Assembly (NCBI RefSeq): GCF_022664395.1
Contig: NZ_JAKRET010000007.1
Span: 1-64,000 of the forward strand
Direction of reading: 5' to 3'
Length of the DNA: 64,000 nt
From: Sphingomonas lacusdianchii
GTDB lineage: Bacteria; Pseudomonadota; Alphaproteobacteria; Sphingomonadales; Sphingomonadaceae
The position numbers and the translations under genes are program-made. Shown piece by piece: positions 37,190 to 46,431 of the stretch. The notes under the pieces are model-generated. The model was given only the letters and a program-made list of their open reading frames with translations. It had not been told where the DNA came from and ran no database searches. Each line of letters starts with the position of its first letter. The stretch's first letter is position 1.

Positions 37190-37674
37190 GCGAAAATCCG
37201 TTGCAGTCGTGCTTCGTAGCGTGCCTTGATCCGCGCGACCTCCGCCGCCGGATCGGCGGCGTCGAGGGCATGGACCAGCAGGAACCGGCCATCGGCCGAC
37301 ACGTCGGCCGTGACCGTACCCGGCGTCAGGCTGATCGTGCCGGCCAGCATCGTGATCGCCTCCGGACTGGTCAGCGCGATCGGCACGACCAGCCAGCGCG
37401 CGCGCAGATCGGCGTTGCGGCGGAACAGGATCAGCGCCGCCACCTGAAAATTGGCGACGACGATGTCGAACAGCACGATCGCCAGATAGCCGGCGAACGC
37501 ACGGCCGAAGCGCATGCGCGGCCGCGCCGGCCAGAAGGGCTCGGTGAATTTCGGCAGGACCAGCGCGAGGCATCCGCCCAGCACGAGGCCGCCGACGGTG
37601 ACGCTGTTGGCCATCAGCAGCCAGACGATCAGCAGCATCGCCGACAGCGCCGGATGGGGCAGCAGCCGCCTCAT
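37186..37674 (-). CDS. mrpE: Mrp/Pha antiporter subunit E
   Basis: A 162-residue protein of the MnhE/MrpE family: two N-terminal hydrophobic segments (LLIVWLLMANSVTVGGLVLG), then YLAIVLFDIVVANFQVAALI and TMLAGTISLTPGTVTADVSA, the conserved family motif. It is needed for complex assembly and ion exchange in characterised systems. ATGA junctions on both sides. Confidence 0.88.
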   Translation of the reverse strand: MRRLLPHPALSAMLLIVWLLMANSVTVGGLVLGGCLALVLPKFTEPFWPARPRMRFGRAFAGYLAIVLFDIVVANFQVAALILFRRNADLRARWLVVPIALTSPEAITMLAGTISLTPGTVTADVSADGRFLLVHALDAADPAAEVARIKARYEARLQRIFA

Positions 37675-39194
37675 CGTGCCGCTCCGAGGATCGCGGAGCC
37701 ATAGCGTTCGGGGGCCATGACCTGCCGGGCGGCGGCACCCGCCTGAGCCGTCGCCCATCCGGCGGCGACGGTCAGCGCCGCCGACAGCGTCAGCAGCACC
37801 AGCGGCGCGGCGAACTCGGCGGCGGATCGCGCCGGTCCGGCGACCGGGTCGGCATCGGGTGGGGCAGCCTTCCAGAACAGCGTCGACCCCGTGCGCGAAA
37901 AACCGATTACGCCGATCAGCGTGGTGCCAAGGATCGTCGCCCAGATCGCCTGCCATCCCGGCGCGGCGAAACTGGCATTCAGGATCAGCAGCTTGCCGAC
38001 GAATCCGGCGAGCGGCGGCAGCCCGACCGCCGCGATCGCCGCGACCATATAGAGCAGCCCCGCCGCATCCCGTCCGGCGAAGTGCGGCGCGGGGACGATC
38101 GCATCGGCATATTGCCCGCGCCGCCGCAGCGTCACGTCGGCGACGAGGAACAGCGCCGCCCCGGCCAGCACCGCCTGCACCAGATAATAAAGTGCTGCGG
38201 CCAGCGTCGCCTCGCGCCACGGCGCCACCGCCAGCAACAGCGTGCCGGTCGAGGCCAGCACCGCGAACGCCGCCTGCTCGCGCAATCCCCTTGCCGCCAG
38301 CACGCCGATGAAGCCGAGGATGGCACCGGCCATCGCCGCGGGCAGCAGCCACGGTGCCGGCACCCATGCCGCGGCCCCCGCCCCGTTGCCGAACAGCAGC
38401 GGCACCGTCCGGATCATCGCATAGACGCCGACCTTGGTCATGATCGCGAACAGCGCGGCGACCACCGGCATCGTCGCCGCATAGGTGCGCGGCAGCCACA
38501 GATGGATCGGCACCACCGCCGCCTTCAGCGCGAATACCGTCATCAGCAGCAGCGCGGCGATGCGCAGCAATCCCTGGTCGTCGCTGCCCAGCGTCGCGAT
38601 CCGCCGCGACAGATCGGCCATGTTGAGCGTCGCGGTCAGGCCGTAGAACAGCCCAAGCGCGATCAGGAACAGCGCCGATCCGACGATGTTGACCACGACA
38701 TAGGCGATCCCCGCCTTCAGCCGCAGCGCACCCTGCCCGTGCAGCATCAGTCCATAGGAGGCGATCAGCAGCACTTCGAAGAAGACGAACAGGTTGAACA
38801 GGTCGCCGGTCAGGAACGCGCCGTTCAGCCCCATCAGCTGGAAATGGAACAGCGGATGGAAATGCCACCCGCGGCGATCGGCGGCGGTGACGATCGCATG
38901 GCCGAGCACGACCAGCGCCAGCACGGCGGAGAGCAACAGCATCGTCGCCGACAGCCGGTCGAGCACCAGCACGATGCCGAACGGTGCGCCCCAGTCTCCC
39001 AGCGCATAGCTGCGGATCGCATCGTCCTGCGCCATGGCGAACAGCGCGATCGCCACCGCCAGCATCGCGACGCACCCGCCGACCGACAGGATCAGGCTGA
39101 ACACGCGCCGCCGCCGCATCAGCAGCATCGTCACCGGCACGACGACCGCCGGCACGAGGATGGGCGCGACCAGCAGATGGTCGGACGCGGTCAT
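37671..39194 (-). CDS. mrpD: Mrp/Pha antiporter subunit D
   Basis: A 507-residue, about fourteen-helix protein homologous to respiratory NuoM/NuoN. FHFQLMGLNGAFLTGDLFNL and the lysine-bearing FALKAAVVPIHLWLPRTYA are characteristic proton-path segments. In subunit order it follows C and precedes E. ATG 39194 overlaps the subunit C stop. Confidence 0.9.
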   Translation of the reverse strand: MTASDHLLVAPILVPAVVVPVTMLLMRRRRVFSLILSVGGCVAMLAVAIALFAMAQDDAIRSYALGDWGAPFGIVLVLDRLSATMLLLSAVLALVVLGHAIVTAADRRGWHFHPLFHFQLMGLNGAFLTGDLFNLFVFFEVLLIASYGLMLHGQGALRLKAGIAYVVVNIVGSALFLIALGLFYGLTATLNMADLSRRIATLGSDDQGLLRIAALLLMTVFALKAAVVPIHLWLPRTYAATMPVVAALFAIMTKVGVYAMIRTVPLLFGNGAGAAAWVPAPWLLPAAMAGAILGFIGVLAARGLREQAAFAVLASTGTLLLAVAPWREATLAAALYYLVQAVLAGAALFLVADVTLRRRGQYADAIVPAPHFAGRDAAGLLYMVAAIAAVGLPPLAGFVGKLLILNASFAAPGWQAIWATILGTTLIGVIGFSRTGSTLFWKAAPPDADPVAGPARSAAEFAAPLVLLTLSAALTVAAGWATAQAGAAARQVMAPERYGSAILGAAR

Positions 39195-39544
39195 GCGCCG
39201 TCCTCCATGTCGCGGTCGGCACGACCATCGACCTGATCCGATCCGGTTTCGAGGAAGCTGCGCAGGCTCAGGATCACGGTCAGCGCGGTCATGCCGAAGG
39301 TGATGACGATCGCGGTCAGCACCAGCGCCTGCGGCAGCGGATCGGCATGGTCGACCACCCCCTTCGCCCAGAGCGGCGGGCGGTCGACGACCAGCCGCCC
39401 GACCGCGAACAGGAACAGATTGACCGCATAGGACAGCAGCGTCAGCCCCAGCACCACCTGAAACGTGCGGCCCCTGAGCGCCAGATAGATGCCGCCCGCG
39501 ACCAGCACCGCAATGGCGGAGGCGACGAGGAATTCGAGGCTCAT
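39191..39544 (-). CDS. mrpC: Mrp/Pha antiporter subunit C
   Basis: A 117-residue NuoK-like protein with three hydrophobic helices; TFQVVLGLTLLSYAVNLFLF and DPLPQALVLTAIVITFGMTA are diagnostic. Coupled to subunits A and D by ATGA overlaps. Confidence 0.9.
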   Translation of the reverse strand: MSLEFLVASAIAVLVAGGIYLALRGRTFQVVLGLTLLSYAVNLFLFAVGRLVVDRPPLWAKGVVDHADPLPQALVLTAIVITFGMTALTVILSLRSFLETGSDQVDGRADRDMEDGA

Positions 39545-42351
39545 GCCGCACCCTCCCCGTCGTGCCGCGCGGCACGCTGCGCGACCTGCGCGAGTTGCGC
39601 CAGCGCCATCAGCACCGCGCCGACCACGACGCAGGCGACGCCCAGATCGAACAGCATCGCCGTCGCCAGCTCGACCTCGCCGATCAGCGGCACATGGAAA
39701 TAGCCGAAGCTGCTGGTCAGGAACGGCGCCCCGAACAGCAGCGACCCCGCTCCGGTCGCCGCCGCGATCAGCACCCCGGTGCCGATCAGCGCATGTTCGC
39801 CGAACCGGCGCCGCTCGTCGGTCCAGTCGAAGCCCGAGGCGAGATATTGCAGCAGGATCGCGATCGAGAAGACCAGCGCGGCGATGAACCCGCCGCCCGG
39901 CTGGTTATGACCGCGCAGGAAGATGTAGCTGCCGACCAGCAGCGCCAGCGGCAACAGCAGCCGCGTCGCCATCACGAACATCATCGGATGCCGCTCGGGC
40001 GAATGCGGATCGCTTGACCGCCATGTCCGCAGCCGCCGCCCCGCCACCCCGCGCGCTGCCGGTTCGAGCAGCGCGTAGATGGCGAGACCGGCAATCCCCA
40101 GCACGATGATCTCGCCCAGCGTATCGAAGCCGCGGAAGTCGACCAGGATGACGTTCACGACATTGGTCCCGCCCCCGCCCGCATAGCTGTTGTCCCAATG
40201 GAAGCGCGCGATGCCGTCGCGCGCCGGGCGGGTCAGCACCGCCCATGCCAGCCACCCCGCCCCCAGCCCGCCCGCACCGGCGATGATCCCGTCGCGCAGC
40301 CGACGCGGCACGCTCGACAGGCGCGGCGGGCTGCCCGGCAACAGATGCAGCGCCAGCAGCATCAGCAGGATCGTCACCACCTCGACCGCGACCTGGGTCA
40401 GCGCGAGGTCGGCGGCGGACAGATGCACGAACGCCAGCGCGATGACGAGGCCGATGACGCTGATGAACAACAGCGCCAGATAGCGCCGCCGGTCGACCGC
40501 GACCACCGCGACGGTCGCCGCGACCAGCGCCCCCCATGCGACGATCGCCACCGGCGAGGCCGGGGTCGTCGCGCCCTCCCCCGCCGGCACCGCGTACGAC
40601 CACCCCGCCGCGACACACAGCGCGATGGCGACGACGAACAGCACCGCCAGATACCGTTGCAGCGACGCGGCATGGACCGATCCCGACACCCGCCGCAGTC
40701 CGGCGACGGTCGCCGTCATCATCGCATCGAACAACCGCCTGGCATCGGGTGCCGGGATGCGTGCCACGCCCGTAGCGATCGACCGATAGCGCCCCAGCAG
40801 CACGATCGCGCCCAGCACCGCGCCGATGCTCATCCACAGCGCCGGATTGATGCCATGCCACAGCGCCAGATGCAGCGCCGGCGGTGCGCCGCCGGTCACC
40901 GCCCCGCTCACCGCCGCCACCAGCGGCCCCGCCAGCGTCATCGGCGCCAGCCCCAGCCCCAGCGCCGCGAGAGCGAGGATCGCCGGCGGCACCAGCAGCA
41001 TCGCCCCCGGGTCATGCGGTGCCGCGACCTCGCCGGTCCGCCGCGCCCCGAAATGCAGCGCCACCGCATAACGCAGCGCATAGGCCGCCGACAGCAGCGC
41101 GGCGATCGTCGCCAGCGCCGGCACCAGCAGCGCCTGTCCAGCGAACACCGCGTGCGCGCTTTCCTCCAGCATCATCTCCTTCGACACGAACCCGCCCATC
41201 GGCGGCAGCCCGGCCATCGCGGCGGCGGCGAGCACGCCCAGCGTCGCGGTCAGCGGCATGATCGCCGCCAGCCCGCCCAGCCGGCGGATGTCGCGCGTGC
41301 CCGTTTCGTGGTCGACGATGCCGGCATGCAGGAACAACGCGGCCTTGAACGCGGCATGGTTCAGCAGATGGAAGATCGCCGCGCTCACCGCCGCGCCGGT
41401 GCCGAACCCGAGCAGCATGACCATCAGCCCCAGCTGGCTGATCGTCGAATAGGCAAGGATCGCCTTCAGATCGTGGCGGAACAGCGCGACCCCCGCGCCG
41501 AACACCATCGTCGCCAGCCCGACCGGCACGACGATGCCGAACCACCATTCGGTGCCGGCCAGCACCGGCCACAGCCGCGCCAGCAGGAACACCCCCGCCT
41601 TCACCATCGTCGCCGAATGGAGATAGGCGCTGACCGGGGTCGGCGCGGCCATGGCGTGCGGCAGCCAGAAATGGACCGGAAACTGCGCCGATTTGGTGAA
41701 GGCCCCGATCAGGATCAGGACCAGCATCGCCGGATAGAGCGGCGACGCCTGCACCGCATCGGCGCGCATCAGGATGGTGGCGAGGTCATAGCTGCCCGCC
41801 GCCTTGCCCAGCAGCACCATCCCGGCGATCAGCGCCAGCCCGCCGCCACCGGTGATGGTCAGCGCCATCCGCGCCCCCTGTCGCGCGTCCGCCTGCTCGC
41901 GCCAAAACCCGATCAGCAGGAACGAGGCGAGGCTGGTCAATTCCCAGAACACCAGCATCAACAGGATGTTGCGCGACAATGCGATGCCGATCATCGCCCC
42001 CTGGAACAGCATCAGGAACGACAGGAACCGCGCCATCGGCTCGGTCTTCGCCAGATAGCCCTGCGCATAGACCACGACCAGCAACCCGATGCCGAGGATC
42101 AGCCCGGCGAACAGCAGCGCCAGCGGATCGAGCCACAGCGCAAGGTCGAGCCCCAGCGCCGGCACCCAGGCGATGGTCAGTCGCGGCGCCGGCCCGGACA
42201 GCGCCGCCCCGGCCTGCGACAGCAGCACCGCCAGCCCGGCGCCGCTCGCCGCCGCCGCGATGCCGACCTGCACGCCCCGCCCCGCCCGCCGGCGCGCCAG
42301 CAGGACCAGCACCGCCATGAACGGCAGCGACAACAGGATCAGCAACGCCAT
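39541..42351 (-). CDS. mrpA: Mrp/Pha antiporter subunit A with fused subunit B
   Basis: A 936-residue protein. Residues 1-700 are the NuoL-like subunit A (FTKSAQFPVHFWLPHAMAAP and MGGFVSKEMMLEESAHAVF); the C-terminal 150 residues (LVGSYIFLRGHNQPGGGFIA and LIGEVELATAMLFDLGVACV) are a MnhB/MrpB domain. Such A-B fusion is usual in alphaproteobacterial Pha systems. It leads a six-gene operon for Na+ or K+/H+ exchange in the inner membrane, for pH and salt homeostasis. Confidence 0.92.
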   Translation of the reverse strand: MALLILLSLPFMAVLVLLARRRAGRGVQVGIAAAASGAGLAVLLSQAGAALSGPAPRLTIAWVPALGLDLALWLDPLALLFAGLILGIGLLVVVYAQGYLAKTEPMARFLSFLMLFQGAMIGIALSRNILLMLVFWELTSLASFLLIGFWREQADARQGARMALTITGGGGLALIAGMVLLGKAAGSYDLATILMRADAVQASPLYPAMLVLILIGAFTKSAQFPVHFWLPHAMAAPTPVSAYLHSATMVKAGVFLLARLWPVLAGTEWWFGIVVPVGLATMVFGAGVALFRHDLKAILAYSTISQLGLMVMLLGFGTGAAVSAAIFHLLNHAAFKAALFLHAGIVDHETGTRDIRRLGGLAAIMPLTATLGVLAAAAMAGLPPMGGFVSKEMMLEESAHAVFAGQALLVPALATIAALLSAAYALRYAVALHFGARRTGEVAAPHDPGAMLLVPPAILALAALGLGLAPMTLAGPLVAAVSGAVTGGAPPALHLALWHGINPALWMSIGAVLGAIVLLGRYRSIATGVARIPAPDARRLFDAMMTATVAGLRRVSGSVHAASLQRYLAVLFVVAIALCVAAGWSYAVPAGEGATTPASPVAIVAWGALVAATVAVVAVDRRRYLALLFISVIGLVIALAFVHLSAADLALTQVAVEVVTILLMLLALHLLPGSPPRLSSVPRRLRDGIIAGAGGLGAGWLAWAVLTRPARDGIARFHWDNSYAGGGGTNVVNVILVDFRGFDTLGEIIVLGIAGLAIYALLEPAARGVAGRRLRTWRSSDPHSPERHPMMFVMATRLLLPLALLVGSYIFLRGHNQPGGGFIAALVFSIAILLQYLASGFDWTDERRRFGEHALIGTGVLIAAATGAGSLLFGAPFLTSSFGYFHVPLIGEVELATAMLFDLGVACVVVGAVLMALAQLAQVAQRAARHDGEGAA

Positions 42352-42435
42352 ATGCTGCCTCCTGCGCGGTAGCGGCGCCTGCGGTAGCTACCCTCTTCCC
42401 TCGACGCAGACCCCTGCGAGACGCTCTTCTTGCAC

Positions 42436-42516
42436 CCCGGCGAAGGCTGGGGCCCAGTTGGGGGACGTCGGTAAGGTACGGACAAGCCTTCCCGACTGTA
42501 CCCCGGCCTTCGCCGG
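42436..42516. repeat. Paired CCCCGGCGAAGGC inverted repeat
   Basis: The unit CCCCGGCGAAGGCTGGGG near 42436-42452 recurs inverted near 42500-42516 (CCCCGGCCTTCGCCGGG). Each unit is also palindromic on its own. This is a common intergenic element style in sphingomonads. Confidence 0.6.
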
Positions 42517-42633
42517 GCTACGGGATTTTCCAGGTGATCGGGCGACTTTCGCGGCGGTCTCCCAGACAGGAAGGGCTGGCGGGTTGGCCCGAAAGGAAAG
42601 GCCACGACTTTCGACGGGCGGCCCCATCCCCTG

Positions 42634-42654
42634 CCCCTCGCTTTCAGCGAGGGG
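42634..42654. repeat. 8-bp perfect hairpin
   Basis: CCCCTCGC (42634-42641) and GCGAGGGG (42647-42654) pair across a 5-base loop. No T run follows on either strand, so it reads as part of a repeat rather than a classic terminator. Confidence 0.5.
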
Positions 42655-42906
42655 AGGGAAACAGCCGCTTTGGCGGGAGCGAGACCCGTGCGCGCGACAC
42701 CGACTCCTCGCCCGCACCGGACGATCCGCACGTCAACGCATTGCGACAGGAAGGGTCGATCGGACAATCCGATGCTCCGGGCAGCAGGGTTCGTCGCTGG
42801 CGGCCCGACCAGCGCATAAACCTGCCCGCCCCCGACCGGGACGGACACCCATGGTCGAAACTGCCCGATCGGCCGGCATGGCACAAGCCGCTTCGACGGT
42901 TTCGGA

Positions 42907-43776
42907 TCAGAAGCTGTACGCGATCCCGACCGCGCCCAGCCACTGGTTGCTCGACCCGTTGCGCGCGACGATCGGGCTGTCGGCGAAATCGTTCAGCAGC
43001 TTGCGATAGACGACCGTCCCGAACAACTGCCATCCCGAGCGCAGGTCGCCGCTGATCGACCGGCCGCCGAGCAGACCCAGCGTCCAGTTCTTCCACCCGC
43101 CGCGCGCATTGTAGACGGGCAGGCCGCTCGCCAGCGACTGGGCCGGCGTGATCGAGAAATAGCTGTCGGCATAGCCCTCGCCGACGCGTTCAGCCGACAC
43201 GATCACCCCGGCGATGGCGCGGGTGCTCAGCGGGGTGACATAGTTGATCGTGGGGGCGAGCACCGTCGACTTGTGCCCGCCACCGACATCCTTGCGATAG
43301 CTGAGCGAGGCCGACAGCCGGTCGAACTGCGAGGTGACGACCCCGGTCTTGCCGATGCCGACATAGCCGCCCAGTTCGATCGCGGTATCGACCGTGCCCA
43401 GCGCGCGGACCTGCGCATCGTCGATGCCCTTGGTCGAATTGCGGTTGAGGTTGACGACCGCGATCGGCCCCGCCTGGAAATCCCAGGTCGGCCCGACGCC
43501 GTCGGGGATCAGGTCGACGCTGAAGCGGTTGCCGGCCAGCAGGAAATTGAACCCCGAGACGCGACCGGTCGCGGCCGGCACCGGGCTGAACGAATAGTCG
43601 TCCGACCCCTCGTAATCGGGCAGCACGGCGGCACCCAGCCCGACGACATAGAAATCGGCACCGGTATCGGTGTTGGGCAGCGCAGATGCCGGCACCGCCG
43701 GCGTCGCCGCTTCCTGTGCGAAAGCGGGCGTGGCGAAGGCTGCGGCGGTCAGGACGGCGGCGAAAATGGCGCGCAA
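42907..43776 (-). CDS. MipA/OmpV family outer-membrane protein
   Basis: A 289-residue exported beta-barrel protein. The signal peptide ends at FATPAFA (residue 20). Segments FYVVGLGAAVLPDYEGSDDY and FNFLLAGNRFSVDLIPDG match MipA/OmpV, as does the C-terminal SSNQWLGAVGIAYSF with terminal Phe. The family includes scaffolds for murein enzymes and porin-like proteins; function here is not determined. It stands alone between repeats and the DUF2141 gene. Confidence 0.82.
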   Translation of the reverse strand: MRAIFAAVLTAAAFATPAFAQEAATPAVPASALPNTDTGADFYVVGLGAAVLPDYEGSDDYSFSPVPAATGRVSGFNFLLAGNRFSVDLIPDGVGPTWDFQAGPIAVVNLNRNSTKGIDDAQVRALGTVDTAIELGGYVGIGKTGVVTSQFDRLSASLSYRKDVGGGHKSTVLAPTINYVTPLSTRAIAGVIVSAERVGEGYADSYFSITPAQSLASGLPVYNARGGWKNWTLGLLGGRSISGDLRSGWQLFGTVVYRKLLNDFADSPIVARNGSSNQWLGAVGIAYSF

Positions 43777-43844
43777 GGGCGTGGCTCCGAGAAAATATTA
43801 CTCCCCCGTAACGCTATCCTGCCCGCTTCGGTCCGTGCCGACGA

Positions 43845-44315
43845 TTAGAGGAGATAGCGAATCCGCACCTGTTGCATGGTTACATCACCCGCCAGCGGGA
43901 ATTCCGCCGCGCTGAATTTGGGCGGACCGAAGCGGATCGCGGGGTTGCGCGAAAAACCGAATCCTTCGCGCGGGATGCCGGCAAAGGTGTCGAGCTTCGC
44001 ATTGTTGTTTTCGTCATGGATCACCGACACGGCATAGTCGCCGCGCCCCAATCCCGCGATACGCACCCCGCGCTCATCGGCCGCGAAGGTGCGGGTGACC
44101 GCATTGCGATCGTCGGTGCAGCCGGGGAAATTCTTCGGATCGGCGGTCAGGCAGAGGCGGATGACGCCCTTGGTCGAACGCAGGTCGGCGATGCGGACGT
44201 CAAGCGTGCCGGTCGGCATGGCCCCGGGCAGCATCGCCAGCGCCAGCGCCGCCAGCGCGATTCGCCCGCCGCGCGACGCGCGCGCGTTCCTTTTCGAAAT
44301 CGCCAAGACCGCCAT
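43845..44315 (-). CDS. DUF2141 exported protein
   Basis: A 156-residue protein with a signal peptide (basic residues 9-18, hydrophobic stretch 19-32, cleavage near PGAMPTG). The mature part matches DUF2141: LDVRIADLRSTKGVIRLCLT, then GDYAVSVIHDENNNAKLDTF and GFGFSRNPAIRFGPPKF. The gene begins 116 bases before the stop of the upstream hydroxylase gene, in another frame, which is unusually long; starts inside that overlap are required to keep a signal peptide. From memory DUF2141 genes often neighbour sterol-desaturase-type genes. Confidence 0.75.
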   Translation of the reverse strand: MAVLAISKRNARASRGGRIALAALALAMLPGAMPTGTLDVRIADLRSTKGVIRLCLTADPKNFPGCTDDRNAVTRTFAADERGVRIAGLGRGDYAVSVIHDENNNAKLDTFAGIPREGFGFSRNPAIRFGPPKFSAAEFPLAGDVTMQQVRIRYLL

Positions 44316-45012
44316 CGGTGCCGCACACCCGGTCCCAGAAGCGGAAATAGAGCCCGAAATTGCAGCCATAGCGCTCGTGATGCCTCTGATGATGGCTGGC
44401 GGTAATCAACCAGCCGCCCACTCGCCCCGCCCACATGAACCGGGGGAACATTTCCCACCCCATATGGTTCGTGACGCCCATAACCGTCATGATCGTCAGC
44501 ACCAATGCCAGTGCGCCGATGTGAATCGGAATGACGAACACCAGTAGCGGAATTACCACAGCGCCGGTCAGCGCCTCGATCGGGTGGAACGCCATCGCCG
44601 CCCATGCCGTGGGCGGTCGGCTGGCATGGTGCACGGCATGGGCGATCCGAAACCATTTCGGCCGGTGCATCCAGCGGTGCGTCCAGTAGAACCAGGTGTC
44701 GTGCGCGAACAGGTACAGCAGCACCGACAGCGGCAGATACCAGAGCGGATAGGCGTGAACGTCGCGGTAGATCTGCGTCCAGCCGCGATGTTCCCATCCC
44801 CATGCGACGATCCCCGCCGGAATGCCGTAGATCGCGGCCGACAGCAGCGACCAGCGGATTTCCTTGGCGATCTGCGCGTCCAGCCCGCGATACAGCCCCG
44901 GATGTCGGCTGCGCGTCGCAAAGGCGAACCCGGCGGACGCCAGCAGATAGCGGACACCGACGATCACCGTCATCGCCACGGCGGACAAAAGGATAGCCAG
45001 CGGGATCGACAT
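44200..45012 (-). CDS. Sterol desaturase / fatty acid hydroxylase family protein
   Basis: A 270-residue di-iron membrane oxygenase. Hydrophobic segments alternate with three histidine clusters: HDTWFYWTHRWMH (about 97-109), HAVHHASRPP and HHQRHHERYGCNFG. Because the gene is divergent from crtY and the superfamily includes carotenoid ring hydroxylases, a carotenoid or hopanoid substrate is possible, but the motif spacing is of the general sterol-desaturase type, not CrtZ. The last 35 residues are Ala/Arg-rich and overlap the DUF2141 signal-peptide region, so the C-terminus is poorly constrained. Confidence 0.78.
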   Translation of the reverse strand: MSIPLAILLSAVAMTVIVGVRYLLASAGFAFATRSRHPGLYRGLDAQIAKEIRWSLLSAAIYGIPAGIVAWGWEHRGWTQIYRDVHAYPLWYLPLSVLLYLFAHDTWFYWTHRWMHRPKWFRIAHAVHHASRPPTAWAAMAFHPIEALTGAVVIPLLVFVIPIHIGALALVLTIMTVMGVTNHMGWEMFPRFMWAGRVGGWLITASHHQRHHERYGCNFGLYFRFWDRVCGTDGGLGDFEKERARVARRANRAGGAGAGDAARGHADRHA

Positions 45013-45081
45013 GGATGGCGCTGTAGCGGATTGCGGGGAAGGATGACACCCCAACTTCCCCGGCAGAAGGGGCGCCTCAAA

Positions 45082-45219
45082 ATCCTCCCCGGCACGGGGA
45101 GGGGGACCATGCGCAGCATGGTGGAGGGGGGTATCCGCATACGAGACCGTTACGTTGCGCCGCCACCCCCCTCCACCATCGCCTTCGGCGACGGTCCCCC
45201 TCCCCGTGCCGGGGAGGAT
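45082..45219. repeat. Large fold-back repeat upstream of crtY
   Basis: A perfect 27-bp inverted repeat (45082-45108 with 45193-45219) encloses a second perfect 15-bp inverted repeat (45118-45132 with 45165-45179). The whole 138 bases would fold into one long hairpin. It lies between the divergent hydroxylase and crtY genes and contains no gene. Confidence 0.7.
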
Positions 45220-45267
45220 CTGAGGACCGCGGTTGCTACCCGGACGCCCCTCCCCTAGTGCACCCCA

Positions 45268-46431
45268 ATGCCAACCATCCATCACTGCGACCTCGCCATC
45301 GTCGGCGGTGGCCTTGCCGGCGCGCTCATCGCGCTGGCGGCGGCGAAGCGGCGGCCCGATGCGCGCATCCGCCTGATCGAGGGCGCGGCGCAGTTTGGCG
45401 GCAACCATGTCTGGTCGTTCTTCGGCAGCGACGTGGCGGACGAACACCGGGCGCTGGTCGCCCCGCTCGTCGCCCATGCGTGGCGCGGCTACGACATCGC
45501 CTTTCCGGGCCATGCCCGCACGCTCGACACCGCTTATTACTCGATCACCTCCGAACGGCTCGACACCGTGCTGCGCCAGACGCTGTCGCCCGAAACGCTG
45601 ATGGCCTCGGCGCGCGTGCTCGGCGCCAGCCCGACCGCCGTGGTCCTCGCCGATGGCGACCGGGTCGAGGGGCAGGGCGTGATCGACTGTCGCGGTCCCG
45701 GCGACGTGTCGCATCTCGATCTCGGCTGGCAGAAGTTCATGGGGATGGAGCTCAAGACCGCCTATCCCCACGGCGTCGAACGGCCGATCGTCATGGACGG
45801 TTCGGTCGAGCAGCTCGACGGCTATCGCTTCGTCTATACCCTGCCGTTCGATGCCTCGACGCTGTTCGTCGAGGATACCTATTACAGCGACACTCCCGAT
45901 CTCGATACGCAAACGCTCGCCCGGCGCATCTCCGCCTATGCCGCCGCGCAGGGCTGGGACGGCGTCAGCGTCGGCCGCAGCGAGACCGGGGTGCTGCCGG
46001 TCGCGATGGGTGGCGATTTCGAGGAATATTGGCGGTCGGGCGGCAATCGCGTGGCGAAGGGCGGGATGCGCGCCGGGCTGTTCCATCCGCTGACCGGCTA
46101 TTCGCTGCCCGATGCCGTCCGGCTCGCGCATCTGGTCGCCGACAGCGGCGACTGGTCGGGCGGCGCGCTGCACACGCTGACCCATGATTATGCCGCGACG
46201 CTGTGGCGGCAGCGGCGATTCTACCGCATGCTGGCGACGATGTTGTTCCGCGCGGCCGATCCGGCGGAACGCTACCGCGTGCTCGAACGCTTCTACCGGC
46301 TGGACGCGGGACTGGTCGGGCGCTTCTATGCCGGACGGTCGACGCTGTTCGACAAGATGCGGGTGCTGACAGGCAAACCGCCGGTACCGATCGGACGTGC
46401 GGTACAGGCGTTGATGGGGAGACAGGGGTGA
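45268..46431 (+). CDS. crtY: Lycopene beta-cyclase
   Basis: A 387-residue FAD/NAD(P)-dependent cyclase, normal length for bacterial CrtY. The dinucleotide fold is CDLAIVGGGLAGALIALAAA (residues 7-26); later motifs include WQKFMGMEL, VYTLPFDASTLFVEDTYY and GLFHPLTGYSLPDAVRLA, all conserved in the family. It turns lycopene into beta-carotene. The stop overlaps the crtI start (GTGA). Its promoter must lie within or next to the fold-back at 45082-45219. Confidence 0.93.
   Translation: MPTIHHCDLAIVGGGLAGALIALAAAKRRPDARIRLIEGAAQFGGNHVWSFFGSDVADEHRALVAPLVAHAWRGYDIAFPGHARTLDTAYYSITSERLDTVLRQTLSPETLMASARVLGASPTAVVLADGDRVEGQGVIDCRGPGDVSHLDLGWQKFMGMELKTAYPHGVERPIVMDGSVEQLDGYRFVYTLPFDASTLFVEDTYYSDTPDLDTQTLARRISAYAAAQGWDGVSVGRSETGVLPVAMGGDFEEYWRSGGNRVAKGGMRAGLFHPLTGYSLPDAVRLAHLVADSGDWSGGALHTLTHDYAATLWRQRRFYRMLATMLFRAADPAERYRVLERFYRLDAGLVGRFYAGRSTLFDKMRVLTGKPPVPIGRAVQALMGRQG

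Larger units (their letters stand above)
42352..42906. other. 555-bp intergenic region made of repeats
   Basis: No gene seen. It holds two GC-rich fold-back elements (42436-42516 and 42634-42654, listed separately) between the mrp operon and the MipA/OmpV gene. Promoters of the mrp operon should lie in its left part. Confidence 0.5.

Noticed and set aside
40198..42372. 724-codon open frame opposite mrpA
   Set aside because: Gln/Arg/His-rich shadow; the minus strand encodes an unmistakable antiporter subunit.
45082..45219. The nested inverted repeat as a miniature transposon
   Set aside because: No flanking target duplication could be recognised and there is no coding content; it fits a REP-like fold-back better.
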